From: Microbacterium sp. Bi121
GTDB lineage: Bacteria > Actinomycetota > Actinomycetes > Actinomycetales > Microbacteriaceae
Assembly (NCBI RefSeq): GCF_918698005.1
Contig: NZ_CAKKLJ010000007.1
Span: 144,714-208,713 of the forward strand
Direction: 5' to 3'
DNA length: 64,000 nt
In this document: positions 1-8,038 of the stretch, in pieces
Layout: the number at the start of each line of letters is the position of its first letter
Position numbering within the stretch: the first letter of the stretch is position 1
Translations under genes and position numbers: made by a program
The notes under the pieces: model-generated
Database searches by the model: none
What the model was told of the DNA's origin: nothing
What the model saw: only the letters and a program-made list of their open reading frames with translations

Positions 1-1530
1 CGTGGCGTGCTCGGCGATGTACTCCTGCGCCTGCTCGTAGAGCGCGTTCTGCTCGTCGATGTCAGCGGTCGAGTTGGCATCGAGGATGATCTGCTCCAGC
101 TCCGGGTCGTTGTAGAAGGCGCTGTTGGAGAAGTTCGGGTTGTCCTCGGTGCTCTGACGCCAGTTGATGTAGAGGATGCCGGCGTTGACCGACGTCCAGT
201 ACCCCGCCGAGATGTCGTAGGTGTCGGGGCCGGCGTACTTGCCCGCCCAGGTCTCGGACGGCGGCACCGGGATGAGCTTCACCTTGAACCCGGTCGCCTT
301 CGCCTGCTCCTGCACGGCCTGGAAGATCGCTGCGCCGTCGGCGTTGATGATCGTTCCGGCGTTGTAGGGGAAGACGACGTCGAGGGTCTTGCCGTCCTTG
401 ACGCGGTATCCGTCGGCGTCGCGGTCGGTCCATCCGGCCTCGTCGAGCAGGCTGTTCGCCTCGTCCGGGTCGTAGTCGTAGAAGTCCGCGGCCTTCTCGC
501 TGTAACCCGGCGTCGCCTGGCTCACGCCGCCGTTGCCCTCGTAAGGGATCACACCGTGGCCGATGGTTTCGACGATCGTCTTGCGGTCGAGGCTGTAGAT
601 GAAGGCTTTGCGGAGGCTCTCATCGTCAAACGGCGCGCGCGTCGTGTTGAACGAGATCTGCTGCGGGCGGCCTGGCGTGACGTACTTGAGCAGGTCCCAC
701 TCCTCGCTCTCGAGGCCCGCCCATTCCAGGGCGGGGACGTCGTAGATCGCGTCGGCCTCGCCGGAGCGGAGAGCCGAGACACGGGTCACGCCGTCGGCGA
801 CGAAGCGCCAGTCGATCGCGTCGACGTATGCAGCGCCGGTGTGCTTGGCGTTGGCCGGCGGCGAGGTGTAGTCGTCGTTGCGGGTGAGCAGGACGTTCTC
901 GCCGCGGTTCCACTCCTTGACCTTGAAAGCACCCGAGCCGATGGGCTGCTCGCAGTTCTCCTCGTCTGTCCTGGTCTCGAGCGCGTGCTGCGACTGGATG
1001 CCGAAGTACGACTGGCTGAGGTTCTCGAGGAAACGCGTGTAGGGCTTGCTCAGGTGGATGGCGACCGTCAGGTCGTCGAGCGCCTCGGCCGACTCGTAAT
1101 ATCCGCCGAGCCAGACGGCGGCCGTGCTGTTGCCGCCGGCGACCCAGTAGTCGAAGTTGTAGGCGACGGCCTCGGCATCGACCGGGGTGTCGTCGGTGAA
1201 CTTCACGCCGTCCTTGAGCTTCAGCGTGTAGGTGAGTCCGTCGGCGGACGCCTCCCAGCTGTCGGCGAGCCACGGGACGACCTCGCCGTCCTCATCGAGC
1301 GAGACGAGGTTGTCGATGAACTGGTACGAGATGTACGCCTGCTCGATCCAGCCGCCGAAGAGGCACTGCGGCTCCTGCTGGTGGGCGTAGACGATGGTGC
1401 CGCCATCGACCCGCTCGGCGTCTGCCGCCGGGGTGGCAGCCGACGACGTGCCGCAGGCGGTCAGTGCCATCATCGCGGCGGCTGCGATCGCTGCGATCGG
1501 AGCGAGTCTGCGGGTGCGGTGAGTGGTCAT
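1..1530 (-). CDS. ABC transporter substrate-binding lipoprotein, family 5 (C-terminus cut by window edge)
   Basis: This is the lipid-anchored solute receptor of a peptide/nickel/oligosaccharide-type importer. The product starts with basic residues, a hydrophobic helix and a lipobox LTAC with Cys at residue 26. It continues with a family-5 N-terminus (GGTIVYAHQQEP near residue 43) and the usual block DSWEASADGLTYTLKL near residue 90. 510 codons are visible with no stop, so most of a family member (normally about 530-600 aa) is present. The start is the ATG at 1530, with a GAAAGG a few bases upstream. Its permease and ATPase partners would lie beyond the left edge. The ligand cannot be told; family-5 receptors bind peptides, nickel chelates or oligosaccharides. 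A second, complete system of this type occurs at 50.3-55.6 kb. Confidence 0.9.
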   Translation of the reverse strand, partial: MTTHRTRRLAPIAAIAAAAMMALTACGTSSAATPAADAERVDGGTIVYAHQQEPQCLFGGWIEQAYISYQFIDNLVSLDEDGEVVPWLADSWEASADGLTYTLKLKDGVKFTDDTPVDAEAVAYNFDYWVAGGNSTAAVWLGGYYESAEALDDLTVAIHLSKPYTRFLENLSQSYFGIQSQHALETRTDEENCEQPIGSGAFKVKEWNRGENVLLTRNDDYTSPPANAKHTGAAYVDAIDWRFVADGVTRVSALRSGEADAIYDVPALEWAGLESEEWDLLKYVTPGRPQQISFNTTRAPFDDESLRKAFIYSLDRKTIVETIGHGVIPYEGNGGVSQATPGYSEKAADFYDYDPDEANSLLDEAGWTDRDADGYRVKDGKTLDVVFPYNAGTIINADGAAIFQAVQEQAKATGFKVKLIPVPPSETWAGKYAGPDTYDISAGYWTSVNAGILYINWRQSTEDNPNFSNSAFYNDPELEQIILDANSTADIDEQNALYEQAQEYIAEHAT

Positions 1531-1643
1531 CGTGCGGATGCCTTTCGTGGATGCCGTATGTCTCAGATGCTGGTGGGCGCTGGATGCTGCCCAACGGAAC
1601 GAGACCGAGCATGGCGAGGTCTTCGCGCCGTGGGAAGGGGCCG

Positions 1644-1700
1644 CGTCATGCGACGCCGCGAAGCGTCACAGTTCGTCATGTCGCGGAGCATTTCGTCATG
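1644..1700 (+). repeat. Helically phased CGTCAYR repeats upstream of the monooxygenase
   Basis: The word CGTCATG occurs at 1644-1650, 1674-1680 and 1694-1700, with a variant CGTCACA at 1664-1670. The spacings are 20, 10 and 20 bp, so all four lie on the same face of the helix. They sit in the divergent region between the lipoprotein gene and the monooxygenase. A cooperative regulator binding site is an inference. Confidence 0.4.
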
Positions 1701-1779
1701 AGACGGGTGCTGCGCCTGCGCGGGCGGCAGTATCGACCTCGGCTCGCATGCGGCGGGCTCGGAAGGAGCATCCCCCGCC

Positions 1780-3198
1780 ATGTCTGATCCGAAGCGTCTC
1801 ATCCTCAACCTGTTCGAGATGAACTGCGTCAGCCACATCACGCATGGCCTGTGGCGGCTTCCCGGCAACAGCCGCACCCGGTTCAACGACATCGAGTACT
1901 GGACCGAGCTGGCGCAGCTGCTCGAGGCGGGCGGGTTCGACGCCGTGTTCCTGGCCGATGTGATCGGCGCGTACGACGTGTTCCGCGGCGGGCCGGAGAC
2001 GGCGATACGTGAGGGGCTGCAGATCCCCAGCAACGACCCGATGCTCGTAGTGCCGGCGATGGCGGCCGTGACGAAGAACCTCGCCTTCGGCATCACGTTC
2101 TCGACGACCTACGAGCCGCCGTTCGCATTCGCCCGGCGGATGTCGACGCTCGATCACCTCACCAAGGGTCGTGTCGGATGGAACATCGTCACCTCGTACC
2201 TGCCGAACGCCGCGCGCAACTTCGGGCTGACGGGAGAGGTCGATCACGACACCCGCTACGAGATCGCTGACGAGTACCTGGACGTGCTCTACAAGCTGTG
2301 GGAGGGGTCGTGGGATGACGACGCCGTGATCGAGGATCGCGAGCGAGGCGTCTATGCGGATCCGTCGAAGATCCGGTACATCGATCACGAGGGACCGCGG
2401 TTCTCGGTCGCCGGCCCGCACCTGTCGTCGCCGTCTCTGCAGCGGACGCCGTTCCTCATCCAGGCGACGCAGTCATCGCGCGGCATCGAGTTCGCCGGCC
2501 GCCACGCAGAGCTCATCTTCACCGGCGGAACGTCCTTCGAGCAGGTGAGCGGGACGATCGGTCGCATTCGTGACGAGCTGGAGCGTCAGGGGCGGCCGCG
2601 CGATGCGATCAAGTTCGTCGTCGGTGCGACGGTCATCGTGGCTGCGACGCGAGCCGAGGCCGAGCGGAAACTGGCAGAGTACGAGGAGTACGCCAGCATC
2701 GACGGCGTCCTCGCGCATGCGAGCCTGCCGTTCGACCCGACCGCCCACGACAGCGACATCACGATCGGCGAGGCGTTGCGAAGGGAGGGCCGGGGTGACG
2801 ACGTGCAGGCGGCGTTCCTGCCGCAGGATGTGACGATCGCGGACTTCTTGAAGAACATGAAGGGCTTCCACCGCAAACCGTTCATGGCTGTGGGTTCGGC
2901 GACTGAGGTCGCCGACGAGATCGAGAGCTGGCTCGACGATCACGACATCGACGGCATCAATCTTGTGCAGTACCACTCGTACGACACCGCGAAGGATTTC
3001 ATCGAGCACGCGGTGCCCGAACTGCGGCGGCGCGGACGACTGCGCGAGGCGTACACGCCCGGCGAGACGCTGCGCGAGCGCGTGCACGGGGCAGGGCCGC
3101 GGGTCGCGGAGTCGCATCCGGCCGCGCGGTTCCGCGGTGGCCGTGGGCTGACGGCGGAGGAGGAGCTCGTCTCGGCTCCGGCATCCGCCGCTCGGTGA
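1780..3198 (+). CDS. FMN-dependent monooxygenase, NtaA/SnaA/DszA (luciferase-like) family
   Basis: The 472-aa product is a cytoplasmic flavin monooxygenase of the luciferase-like superfamily. It needs reduced FMN supplied by a separate reductase, which is not encoded nearby. Family marks include the N-terminal strand LILNLFEMNCVSH, the block EPPFAFARRMSTLDHLT near residue 110 and GRVGWNIVTS near residue 130. The length fits the NtaA/DmoA group (about 440-480 aa). The ATG at 1780 is preceded by GGAAGGAG at 1761-1768. Relatives oxidise nitrilotriacetate, EDTA, dibenzothiophene sulfone or dimethyl sulfide, so the substrate here cannot be set. The gene is divergent from the lipoprotein gene at 1-1530, and the two may share control through the phased repeats between them. 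Confidence 0.85.
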   Translation: MSDPKRLILNLFEMNCVSHITHGLWRLPGNSRTRFNDIEYWTELAQLLEAGGFDAVFLADVIGAYDVFRGGPETAIREGLQIPSNDPMLVVPAMAAVTKNLAFGITFSTTYEPPFAFARRMSTLDHLTKGRVGWNIVTSYLPNAARNFGLTGEVDHDTRYEIADEYLDVLYKLWEGSWDDDAVIEDRERGVYADPSKIRYIDHEGPRFSVAGPHLSSPSLQRTPFLIQATQSSRGIEFAGRHAELIFTGGTSFEQVSGTIGRIRDELERQGRPRDAIKFVVGATVIVAATRAEAERKLAEYEEYASIDGVLAHASLPFDPTAHDSDITIGEALRREGRGDDVQAAFLPQDVTIADFLKNMKGFHRKPFMAVGSATEVADEIESWLDDHDIDGINLVQYHSYDTAKDFIEHAVPELRRRGRLREAYTPGETLRERVHGAGPRVAESHPAARFRGGRGLTAEEELVSAPASAAR

Positions 3199-3243
3199 CG
3201 CGCGCCGCGGGCTTGCCGTCGCTGAGGATGCCGTCGTTGAGGA

Positions 3244-3299
3244 TGCCGTATCAGTTGCGTCGGTTCTGAGCGCGGAGAACCGACCGTATCGATACAGCA
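3244..3299. repeat. Dispersed 56-bp palindrome, copy 1 (loop CTGAGC)
   Basis: An imperfect inverted repeat has 22-nt arms (16 of 22 positions pair) around a 12-nt loop at 3266-3277 that begins CTGAGC. The left arm begins TGCCGTATC and ends GTCGGTT. A second 56-bp copy is at 26422-26477 with 19 of 22 left-arm positions identical. Both lie 45 bp downstream of a luciferase-like oxidoreductase gene. Confidence 0.7.
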
Positions 3300-3399
3300 T
3301 CTCGCGTTGAGCCGTCCGCCCGGAACGTCGAGGCGCTGATACGGTGACCTTCGATACTGTTGCGCCCGCCGGGGCCGGCCGAGGCGGAGGACACTCGAG

Positions 3400-4722
3400 A
3401 TGAAGCGGATGCCCCGTTGGCGTTTCACGGGCCTCGCCATGCTCGCGACGGTGGCCGTCCTCATCGGGATCATCCCCTCGCTCACGACGGCGGTTCCGGC
3501 GTCGGCGGCGACGGACGGGCAGATGGTCTACCCGGCATCCGGGACCATCCAGTCCAGGGTGGGGGACGGATGCCGCGGCACGAGCAGACCAGCTCATGAC
3601 GGCATCGACATCTCGGGTCAGGGCGGCACGCCCATCCTCGCCGCGTACGACGGCGTCATCAAGACGCGCGCGTACAGCAGCGGCTACGGCTACTACGTCG
3701 ACGTCCAGCACATCGGCGGATACGTCACGCGGTACGCGCACATGGTCTCGCAAGGGACGGTCGCCCCGGGTGTGCGCGTGGTGCGCGGCCAGCAGATCGG
3801 AGTCGTCGGGAGCACCGGCAACTCGACGGGCGCCCACCTGCACTTCGAGGTGTGGCGGAACGGATCCGTGTACACCGCGGTCAATAACGGGTTCGTCTGC
3901 CTGTCCACCGTCACGCGCGGCAAGCCTCTTCCCCTGGTGTTCCCGGGTCTACGCACTGTGCCGATCTCGCCGGTGTCCTCGGCCGACTTCAACGGTGACG
4001 GCAAGGCCGACCTGCTCGGCATCGCCGGCGACAGCGATCTCCAGCTCCTAGCCGGCAACGGCAGCGGGGGTTTGCTTCCTGCCTCGGTCATCACCAGCGG
4101 GTGGGGTCTCTACCGCCATCTGACGCACACCGATCTGAACGCCGACGGCAGGGCCGACATGCTCGCTGTGCGCAGCGACGGCCTGCTCGAGTACTACGCC
4201 GGAGGCGCCGGCGGCGGCTTCGACCGGTACGACCGCCTCGAACTCGGGTGGTACGACATGCTGCACGTGGCGTCGGGCGCGGACTACTCCGGCGACGGCC
4301 TTCAGGATGTGCTCGGCGTATCGGCGAGCGGCGTTCTCACCATCTACAGCGGCGACGGCAGCGGAACGCTCTCCGGGCCGCGCATCACCGTCGGCAGCGG
4401 GTGGGACACCATGAAGTTCATCGCCGGCGGCGATTTCAACGGCGACGGCATCGGCGACATCATGGCAGTGTCGAAGGACGGCACGCTCTACTTCTACCGC
4501 GGTCTCGGAGGTCGCTTCAGCGCGCGGGTAGCCGTCGGAGCAGGCTGGGGTTCGTTCACCGCATTCACCGGCGGCGTCGACTACAACGGAGACAAGCACG
4601 TCGACATCGTCGCGCGCAACGCGGCGGGCAACCTCTACCTGTATCCAGGAGACGGAACGGGCAGGCTCAAGGCCAACACCCTCATCGGCTCCGGCTGGGG
4701 CGGATATTCGCAACTGGAGTGA
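3400..4722 (+). CDS. Secreted M23 family peptidoglycan endopeptidase with C-terminal FG-GAP/VCBS repeats
   Basis: The product (440 aa) is exported; an N-terminal basic-hydrophobic signal peptide ends near ASAA (about residue 37). The M23 (LytM-type) zinc peptidase domain follows at about residues 45-170, with the zinc motifs HDGIDISGQGG and the HLHFEVW strand. The C-terminal half holds at least five FG-GAP repeats, each with a Ca-binding-like core (DFNGDGKADLLGI, DLNADGRADMLAV, DYSGDGLQDVLGV, DFNGDGIGDIMAV, DYNGDKHVDIVAR). These should fold as a beta-propeller. M23 enzymes cut peptidoglycan cross-bridges. The propeller probably binds wall polymer or carbohydrate, which is an inference. The ATG at 3400 follows GGAGG at 3385-3389. 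The gene appears monocistronic. Confidence 0.88.
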   Translation: MKRMPRWRFTGLAMLATVAVLIGIIPSLTTAVPASAATDGQMVYPASGTIQSRVGDGCRGTSRPAHDGIDISGQGGTPILAAYDGVIKTRAYSSGYGYYVDVQHIGGYVTRYAHMVSQGTVAPGVRVVRGQQIGVVGSTGNSTGAHLHFEVWRNGSVYTAVNNGFVCLSTVTRGKPLPLVFPGLRTVPISPVSSADFNGDGKADLLGIAGDSDLQLLAGNGSGGLLPASVITSGWGLYRHLTHTDLNADGRADMLAVRSDGLLEYYAGGAGGGFDRYDRLELGWYDMLHVASGADYSGDGLQDVLGVSASGVLTIYSGDGSGTLSGPRITVGSGWDTMKFIAGGDFNGDGIGDIMAVSKDGTLYFYRGLGGRFSARVAVGAGWGSFTAFTGGVDYNGDKHVDIVARNAAGNLYLYPGDGTGRLKANTLIGSGWGGYSQLE

Positions 4723-4775
4723 CGGCAGAGGCATCCTGTGGCCTGATCTCCCTCAGCTGGGACGGAGAGCACTGA

Positions 4776-4781
4776 TACCGT
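4776..4781 (+). promoter_or_regulatory. -10 box TACCGT of a leaderless transcript
   Basis: TACCGT ends 6 nt before the GTG at 4788. No Shine-Dalgarno site is well placed for that GTG. Confidence 0.45.
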
Positions 4782-4787
4782 CGGGGC

Positions 4788-5321
4788 GTGGGAACGGAAG
4801 CGAAGGCGACACCGAGGACCGATGAGGAGCCGATGGCCTTCTCTCGTGCTGAATTCTTTCGCGGAGCGATCGCCTCGTGGTTGTGGTTCATCGTCGTCCA
4901 TCAGCTCTGCCTGCTCCTCACCATGGGCGGCTACGGCGTCGTAGTCCTGTCGCTCACGCTCCCGTGGTCGTTCGGCGCCCTCCTCATCGGCTCGCCGCTG
5001 GCATACCTGATCGGACGCGCGCTGCGCGGCGAGCGCCGCCGATGGGTGCACGAGCTGATCTTCGGATTGTTCGGGCTCGTCGTCGGCGTGCTCACCACGG
5101 CGCTCGCCGTGTGGCTGACGGGTGATGGTCTGGGAGACCCGGCAGGGTGGTGGCCGATCGCTGCGATCATGGCTGCATCCGCATGCCCAGCCGTCGTCCT
5201 CGGCTGGCGATTCGGCGCACGCGAGACACGCGGACCGGAAACAAGACGAAGGCCGCGTCGGCGCGTGGACCCGGATGCCGAGCACGAGGATTCCGCGACC
5301 GCTGAGAACAGCAGGCACTGA
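4788..5321 (+). CDS. Hypothetical integral membrane protein
   Basis: I do not recognise this 177-aa protein. It has a short polar N-terminus and four hydrophobic segments (about residues 24-45, 47-70, 85-115 and 125-145). The first two are joined by a PWSFGALLIGSPLAY turn. The C-terminus is charged and Arg/Glu-rich (RRPRRRVDPDAEHED) and presumably cytoplasmic. The start is uncertain. GTG 4788 sits 6 nt after a TACCGT box, which fits a leaderless transcript. The in-frame ATG at 4833 has GAGGAG only 3 nt upstream, which is too close for a normal ribosome site. It lies alone, followed by a hairpin terminator. Confidence 0.7.
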   Translation: MGTEAKATPRTDEEPMAFSRAEFFRGAIASWLWFIVVHQLCLLLTMGGYGVVVLSLTLPWSFGALLIGSPLAYLIGRALRGERRRWVHELIFGLFGLVVGVLTTALAVWLTGDGLGDPAGWWPIAAIMAASACPAVVLGWRFGARETRGPETRRRPRRRVDPDAEHEDSATAENSRH

Positions 5322-5323
5322 CC

Positions 5324-5342
5324 GGGGCGAGATTCTCGCCCC
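5324..5342 (+). terminator. Hairpin terminator after the membrane protein gene
   Basis: GGGGCGAG (5324-5331) and CTCGCCCC (5335-5342) form a perfect 8-bp stem with a 3-nt loop, two bases after the stop codon. A second small inverted repeat, CACCT/AGGTG, follows within 30 bp. Confidence 0.6.
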
Positions 5343-5418
5343 TCAGACTCACCTCACGAGGCAGGTGACGTAGTTCGCCAGGTGCACGACGATCATCTCG
5401 CTGAGGTGCGGCCCGGTT

Positions 5419-5826
5419 TCACGAACGTCCATGAGGCCTCTCGAAGAACCTGTCGGCCTGAGCGCGCTGTTCCGCGATGGTCACCGTCATGCCCGGATCG
5501 ATCGGTGCGAATGTGTCGACGAGATCCCCTGCGCCTTGGGGAGTCAGGCGATAGGCCCGCAGCCCACCGCCCTGATCGCGAGCCATGCCGCTCGGCCATA
5601 CGTTCGGGAGCGCACCGGCGACCCCGATGTGCCATCCCAGCGGCTCCAGCTCCTCCCGGATGAGACACAGCGCTTCGAACGCGTCGTCAGCGCTCACCTG
5701 CATCGTCCCGAACCCGTCCGAGCGGATCGTGACCGTCCAGACGGGGTACGCGTGACTCCACGACACCGTCGCCTCGCGATGGATGCCCTCACGTGCGACC
5801 TGAACGGTCTGCGAGCCCTGCATCAT
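5419..5826 (-). CDS. Hypothetical protein (135 aa)
   Basis: This is a soluble-looking protein that I cannot assign. The reading frame is protein-like: SWSHAYPVWTVTIRSDGFG in the N-terminal half, then an acidic helix (DDAFEALCLIREELEPLGW), then PNVWPSGMARDQGGGLRAY. The C-terminal tail is charged. The mix of Trp, Tyr and Asp residues is much better than that of the overlapping plus-strand reading frame, which is Arg/Pro/His-rich. The start may be Met1 (5826) or the adjacent Met2. The gene is transcribed in the same direction as tRNA-Ser upstream of it and may have its own promoter. No signal peptide or membrane segment is seen. Confidence 0.6.
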   Translation of the reverse strand: MMQGSQTVQVAREGIHREATVSWSHAYPVWTVTIRSDGFGTMQVSADDAFEALCLIREELEPLGWHIGVAGALPNVWPSGMARDQGGGLRAYRLTPQGAGDLVDTFAPIDPGMTVTIAEQRAQADRFFERPHGRS

Positions 5827-5922
5827 TTCGGCGCTCCGGCTCGTGGCGACTCAAGGATCACGTTGTCCACCCTCCATCGTCCACCTCAGACAGGGTAGTT
5901 GTTCGGGTCATCGAATACGGAA

Positions 5923-5946
5923 AAACCCCCGATCTCTCGGGGGTTT
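5923..5946 (-). terminator. Rho-independent terminator of tRNA-Ser
   Basis: Read on the minus strand, AAACCCCCGA, loop GAGA and TCGGGGGTTT form a 10-bp stem followed by more T. It lies 3 nt after the encoded CCA of the tRNA. Confidence 0.9.
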
Positions 5947-5949
5947 CCA

Positions 5950-6039
5950 TGGCGGTGACGGTGGGATTTGAACCCACGGTAGGGGTGAACCTACACAACA
6001 TTTCGAGTGTTGCACCTTCGGCCGCTCGGACACGTCACC
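5950..6039 (-). tRNA. tRNA-Ser, anticodon CGA (reads UCG), CCA encoded
   Basis: On the minus strand the acceptor GGTGACG (6039-6033) pairs with CGTCACC before the discriminator G (5953) and a genome-encoded CCA (5952-5950). The anticodon stem CAACA/TGTTG encloses CTCGAAA, giving anticodon CGA. A long variable arm (GTGTAGGTTCACCCCTAC) and the T-arm GTGGGTTCAAATCCCAC are typical of class II tRNA-Ser. A likely -10 box TAAACT lies at 6052-6047. Confidence 0.95.
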
Positions 6040-6096
6040 GCGGAAGAGTTTACGCGACGCCGGCCGCTCGCGCGAATCGAGAGGCGCCCGCCCGAG

Positions 6097-7143
6097 TCAC
6101 CAGGCCGCGGCAACCTCGGCGTGGGTGCGGAGGATGCCCTCCGTCGTTCCATCCGGCGCGCGTCCGATGCCGCATTCCGTGGCGACGCCGAAGGATGGCA
6201 CGACGGCGGATGCCGCGGCGATCCGCCGCTGCGCGCCCTCGGCGCCGTCCTCCCGATGCACGAGCCCGAGATACAGCTCGGCAACGGGCGTCAGGGAAGC
6301 CAGCGCCGCGAAGTACGCCGCGTCATCCCGCTCGATCGGCACCGGCAGGTGCAGCCACGACAGCGACCGCGACGCCCCCGCGATCACGGCGTTCGCGAAG
6401 CGCACGAGGGTCGCGGCATCCCGCGGTTCGACGAAGTGCTTCTCCCCGGCATCGCCGTAACAGAGATGGATGCCGTCCTCGACATCGCTCGGCACCGCGT
6501 CGACCAGCGACACCAGACGAGCGACGAGTCCGTCGAAGGGGTCGCCCTCCCACCAGGCACCCATCACCGCGCCGTATCCCGGCGCCCGCTCGACAATGCC
6601 CAGCTCGCTGGCGACATCCCACTGGATGGCCAGATCCTCATGGGGGATCGCGTCCAGGATCCGCGCGAGCTCGTCGACCAGCGCGGTGGTGTACACGGGC
6701 TCGATCGCGGCACGATCGTCACCCGAGAAGAACGACGAGATGATCGCGACCGGCGTCGGCAGCGACACCTGGAAACGGATGCTCGCGGGCACCGCTCCCT
6801 CGTCACGGAGCCGCGTGAACACCCGGTACGACTCGATCGCGGCATCCGCGTAGCCCAGCGGCGGAAGCGTGATGGATGCCGCATCCACCCCGTCGCCGAT
6901 GCGAAGGGGGCGCGCATCCAGGCCGGCCGGGAACGGGATCGGCTCATCACCCACCCGTTCGATGCCGTCCGCCTGCCCCAGCACATCGGGTTGGAACATG
7001 ATCCAATGGAACCGCTTGCCCACCTCGCCGTCGGGGATCCGCTTCAGGTGGCCGCGCAGAAGAGAGGCGGCGGTGCGGATCGTCGTCTCGGCGTCGTCAT
7101 AGTTCACACTGCCCACGAGGAGGGCACCCTGCGGCTGAGTCAT
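6097..7143 (-). CDS. MetE/UROD-superfamily-like protein (cobalamin-independent methionine synthase C-terminal-domain type)
   Basis: The protein (348 aa from ATG 7143) resembles stand-alone members of the TIM-barrel superfamily that includes the catalytic half of MetE and uroporphyrinogen decarboxylase. Visible hints are QWDVASELG near residue 170, HLCYGD near residue 230 (His-x-Cys as in the MetE zinc site) and a C-terminal ATECGIGR, where the Cys matches the third zinc ligand. At about 350 aa it has only one barrel; full MetE is about 750 aa. The exact reaction is unknown, perhaps methyl transfer to a thiol. The ATG at 7143 is chosen over an upstream start because a TACTCT box ends 6 nt before it. 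The gene is divergent from the one at 7245. Confidence 0.65.
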   Translation of the reverse strand: MTQPQGALLVGSVNYDDAETTIRTAASLLRGHLKRIPDGEVGKRFHWIMFQPDVLGQADGIERVGDEPIPFPAGLDARPLRIGDGVDAASITLPPLGYADAAIESYRVFTRLRDEGAVPASIRFQVSLPTPVAIISSFFSGDDRAAIEPVYTTALVDELARILDAIPHEDLAIQWDVASELGIVERAPGYGAVMGAWWEGDPFDGLVARLVSLVDAVPSDVEDGIHLCYGDAGEKHFVEPRDAATLVRFANAVIAGASRSLSWLHLPVPIERDDAAYFAALASLTPVAELYLGLVHREDGAEGAQRRIAAASAVVPSFGVATECGIGRAPDGTTEGILRTHAEVAAAW

Positions 7144-7149
7144 GCGCCC

Positions 7150-7155
7150 AGAGTA
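7150..7155 (-). promoter_or_regulatory. -10 box TACTCT, leaderless start for the MetE-like gene
   Basis: TACTCT is followed by GGGCGC and then the ATG at 7143, so the transcript should begin at or next to the start codon. Confidence 0.5.
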
Positions 7156-7244
7156 GCCACGCGACCCGCAGCTGAATATCCCCGGCGACACATCCCGTCA
7201 CGGACCACCGCGCTGGTTAGGATGACCTTACGGAGGTTGTTCCC

Positions 7245-8018
7245 ATGAGCTTCATCACGTCGGCTGCGCTGGCAGAGACCGGCTACGTCGTCCTGTCCCC
7301 TCTCGAGCGCCCGATCGATCCGGCCGAATGGCGCGAGCTCGAATACATCGGATGGCGGTCGTCCGGCGTCACCCGTTTCGCCCCGCTGGCGAGTTACGCC
7401 GGCGAGATCGAGTGCAACGGCTTCTGGAATCAGACTCCCCCGCGCACCGACAAGGACGGCATCTGGATCCCCTCGCAGGTCGAGAAGGCCCCGACGCTGA
7501 CCAGGCTCGCTCAGGAGCCGGGCGCGAACGTCGGCCGCTGCCGTGTGATCGAGCTGCAGCCGAACACGTACGCCGACGCGGTCTACAACCTCCACCAGGA
7601 CGACAACAACCGCCTCAACGACGAAGGCACCGGCTGGGTGGTCCGTTCGTACGTCAACCTCACCGACGACTCGGACTCGCTGCTCATCCTCCGCGAAGAC
7701 CGCTTCGACCCGGCGACCGAACAGCGGCTCGCCCTTCCCGCCGGCACCCGCATGGTCGTCGACACGCAGCGCTTCTGGCATGCGGTCTGGCACCGCGGCA
7801 GCACGCCGCGATACTCGCTGATCACCTCGCTGACATCAGGGCCCGAACTCGATGCGTACATCGCCGCAGGCGGCGGAACGCCGCACGTCGAGAGCGTTCC
7901 GCTCGACCCAGCACTGATCGATGAGGCGCAGGTCGAGCAGCATCGCCGCATCGAGGAGCGCCGCCGCGCCTTCGAGGCGCAGGGCATCGTGATGGAGCCG
8001 CCGGTCGAGCTGTACTAG
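7245..8018 (+). CDS. Hypothetical protein with Fe(II)/2-oxoglutarate-oxygenase-like HxD...H...R pattern
   Basis: This 257-aa soluble protein is not one I can name. The centre reads YNLHQDDNNRLN near residue 115 (His-x-Asp). About 65 residues later comes RFWHAVWHRG, then RYSLITS with an Arg. The order HxD, distal His and Arg on a following strand matches the double-stranded beta-helix Fe(II)/2-oxoglutarate oxygenases. Overall similarity to a known subgroup is not evident, so oxygenase activity is only inferred. The ATG at 7245 has GGAGG at 7232-7236, and a TAGGAT -10 box lies at 7218-7223. The gene is divergent from the MetE-like gene and is followed closely by a lipoprotein gene with its own promoter. 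Confidence 0.65.
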   Translation: MSFITSAALAETGYVVLSPLERPIDPAEWRELEYIGWRSSGVTRFAPLASYAGEIECNGFWNQTPPRTDKDGIWIPSQVEKAPTLTRLAQEPGANVGRCRVIELQPNTYADAVYNLHQDDNNRLNDEGTGWVVRSYVNLTDDSDSLLILREDRFDPATEQRLALPAGTRMVVDTQRFWHAVWHRGSTPRYSLITSLTSGPELDAYIAAGGGTPHVESVPLDPALIDEAQVEQHRRIEERRRAFEAQGIVMEPPVELY

Positions 8019-8026
8019 GGCTCCCC

Positions 8027-8032
8027 TACGAT
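8027..8032 (+). promoter_or_regulatory. -10 box TACGAT, leaderless start for the lipoprotein gene
   Basis: TACGAT (8027-8032) is separated from the ATG at 8039 by GAGGCC. It begins 8 nt after the preceding stop codon. Confidence 0.5.
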
Positions 8033-8038
8033 GAGGCC

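Noticed and set aside
7215..7231. DtxR/IdeR iron box in front of the oxygenase-like gene
   Set aside because: TTAGGATGACCTTA has the half-sites but the spacing is far too short for the 19-bp box; TAGGAT is better read as a -10 element.
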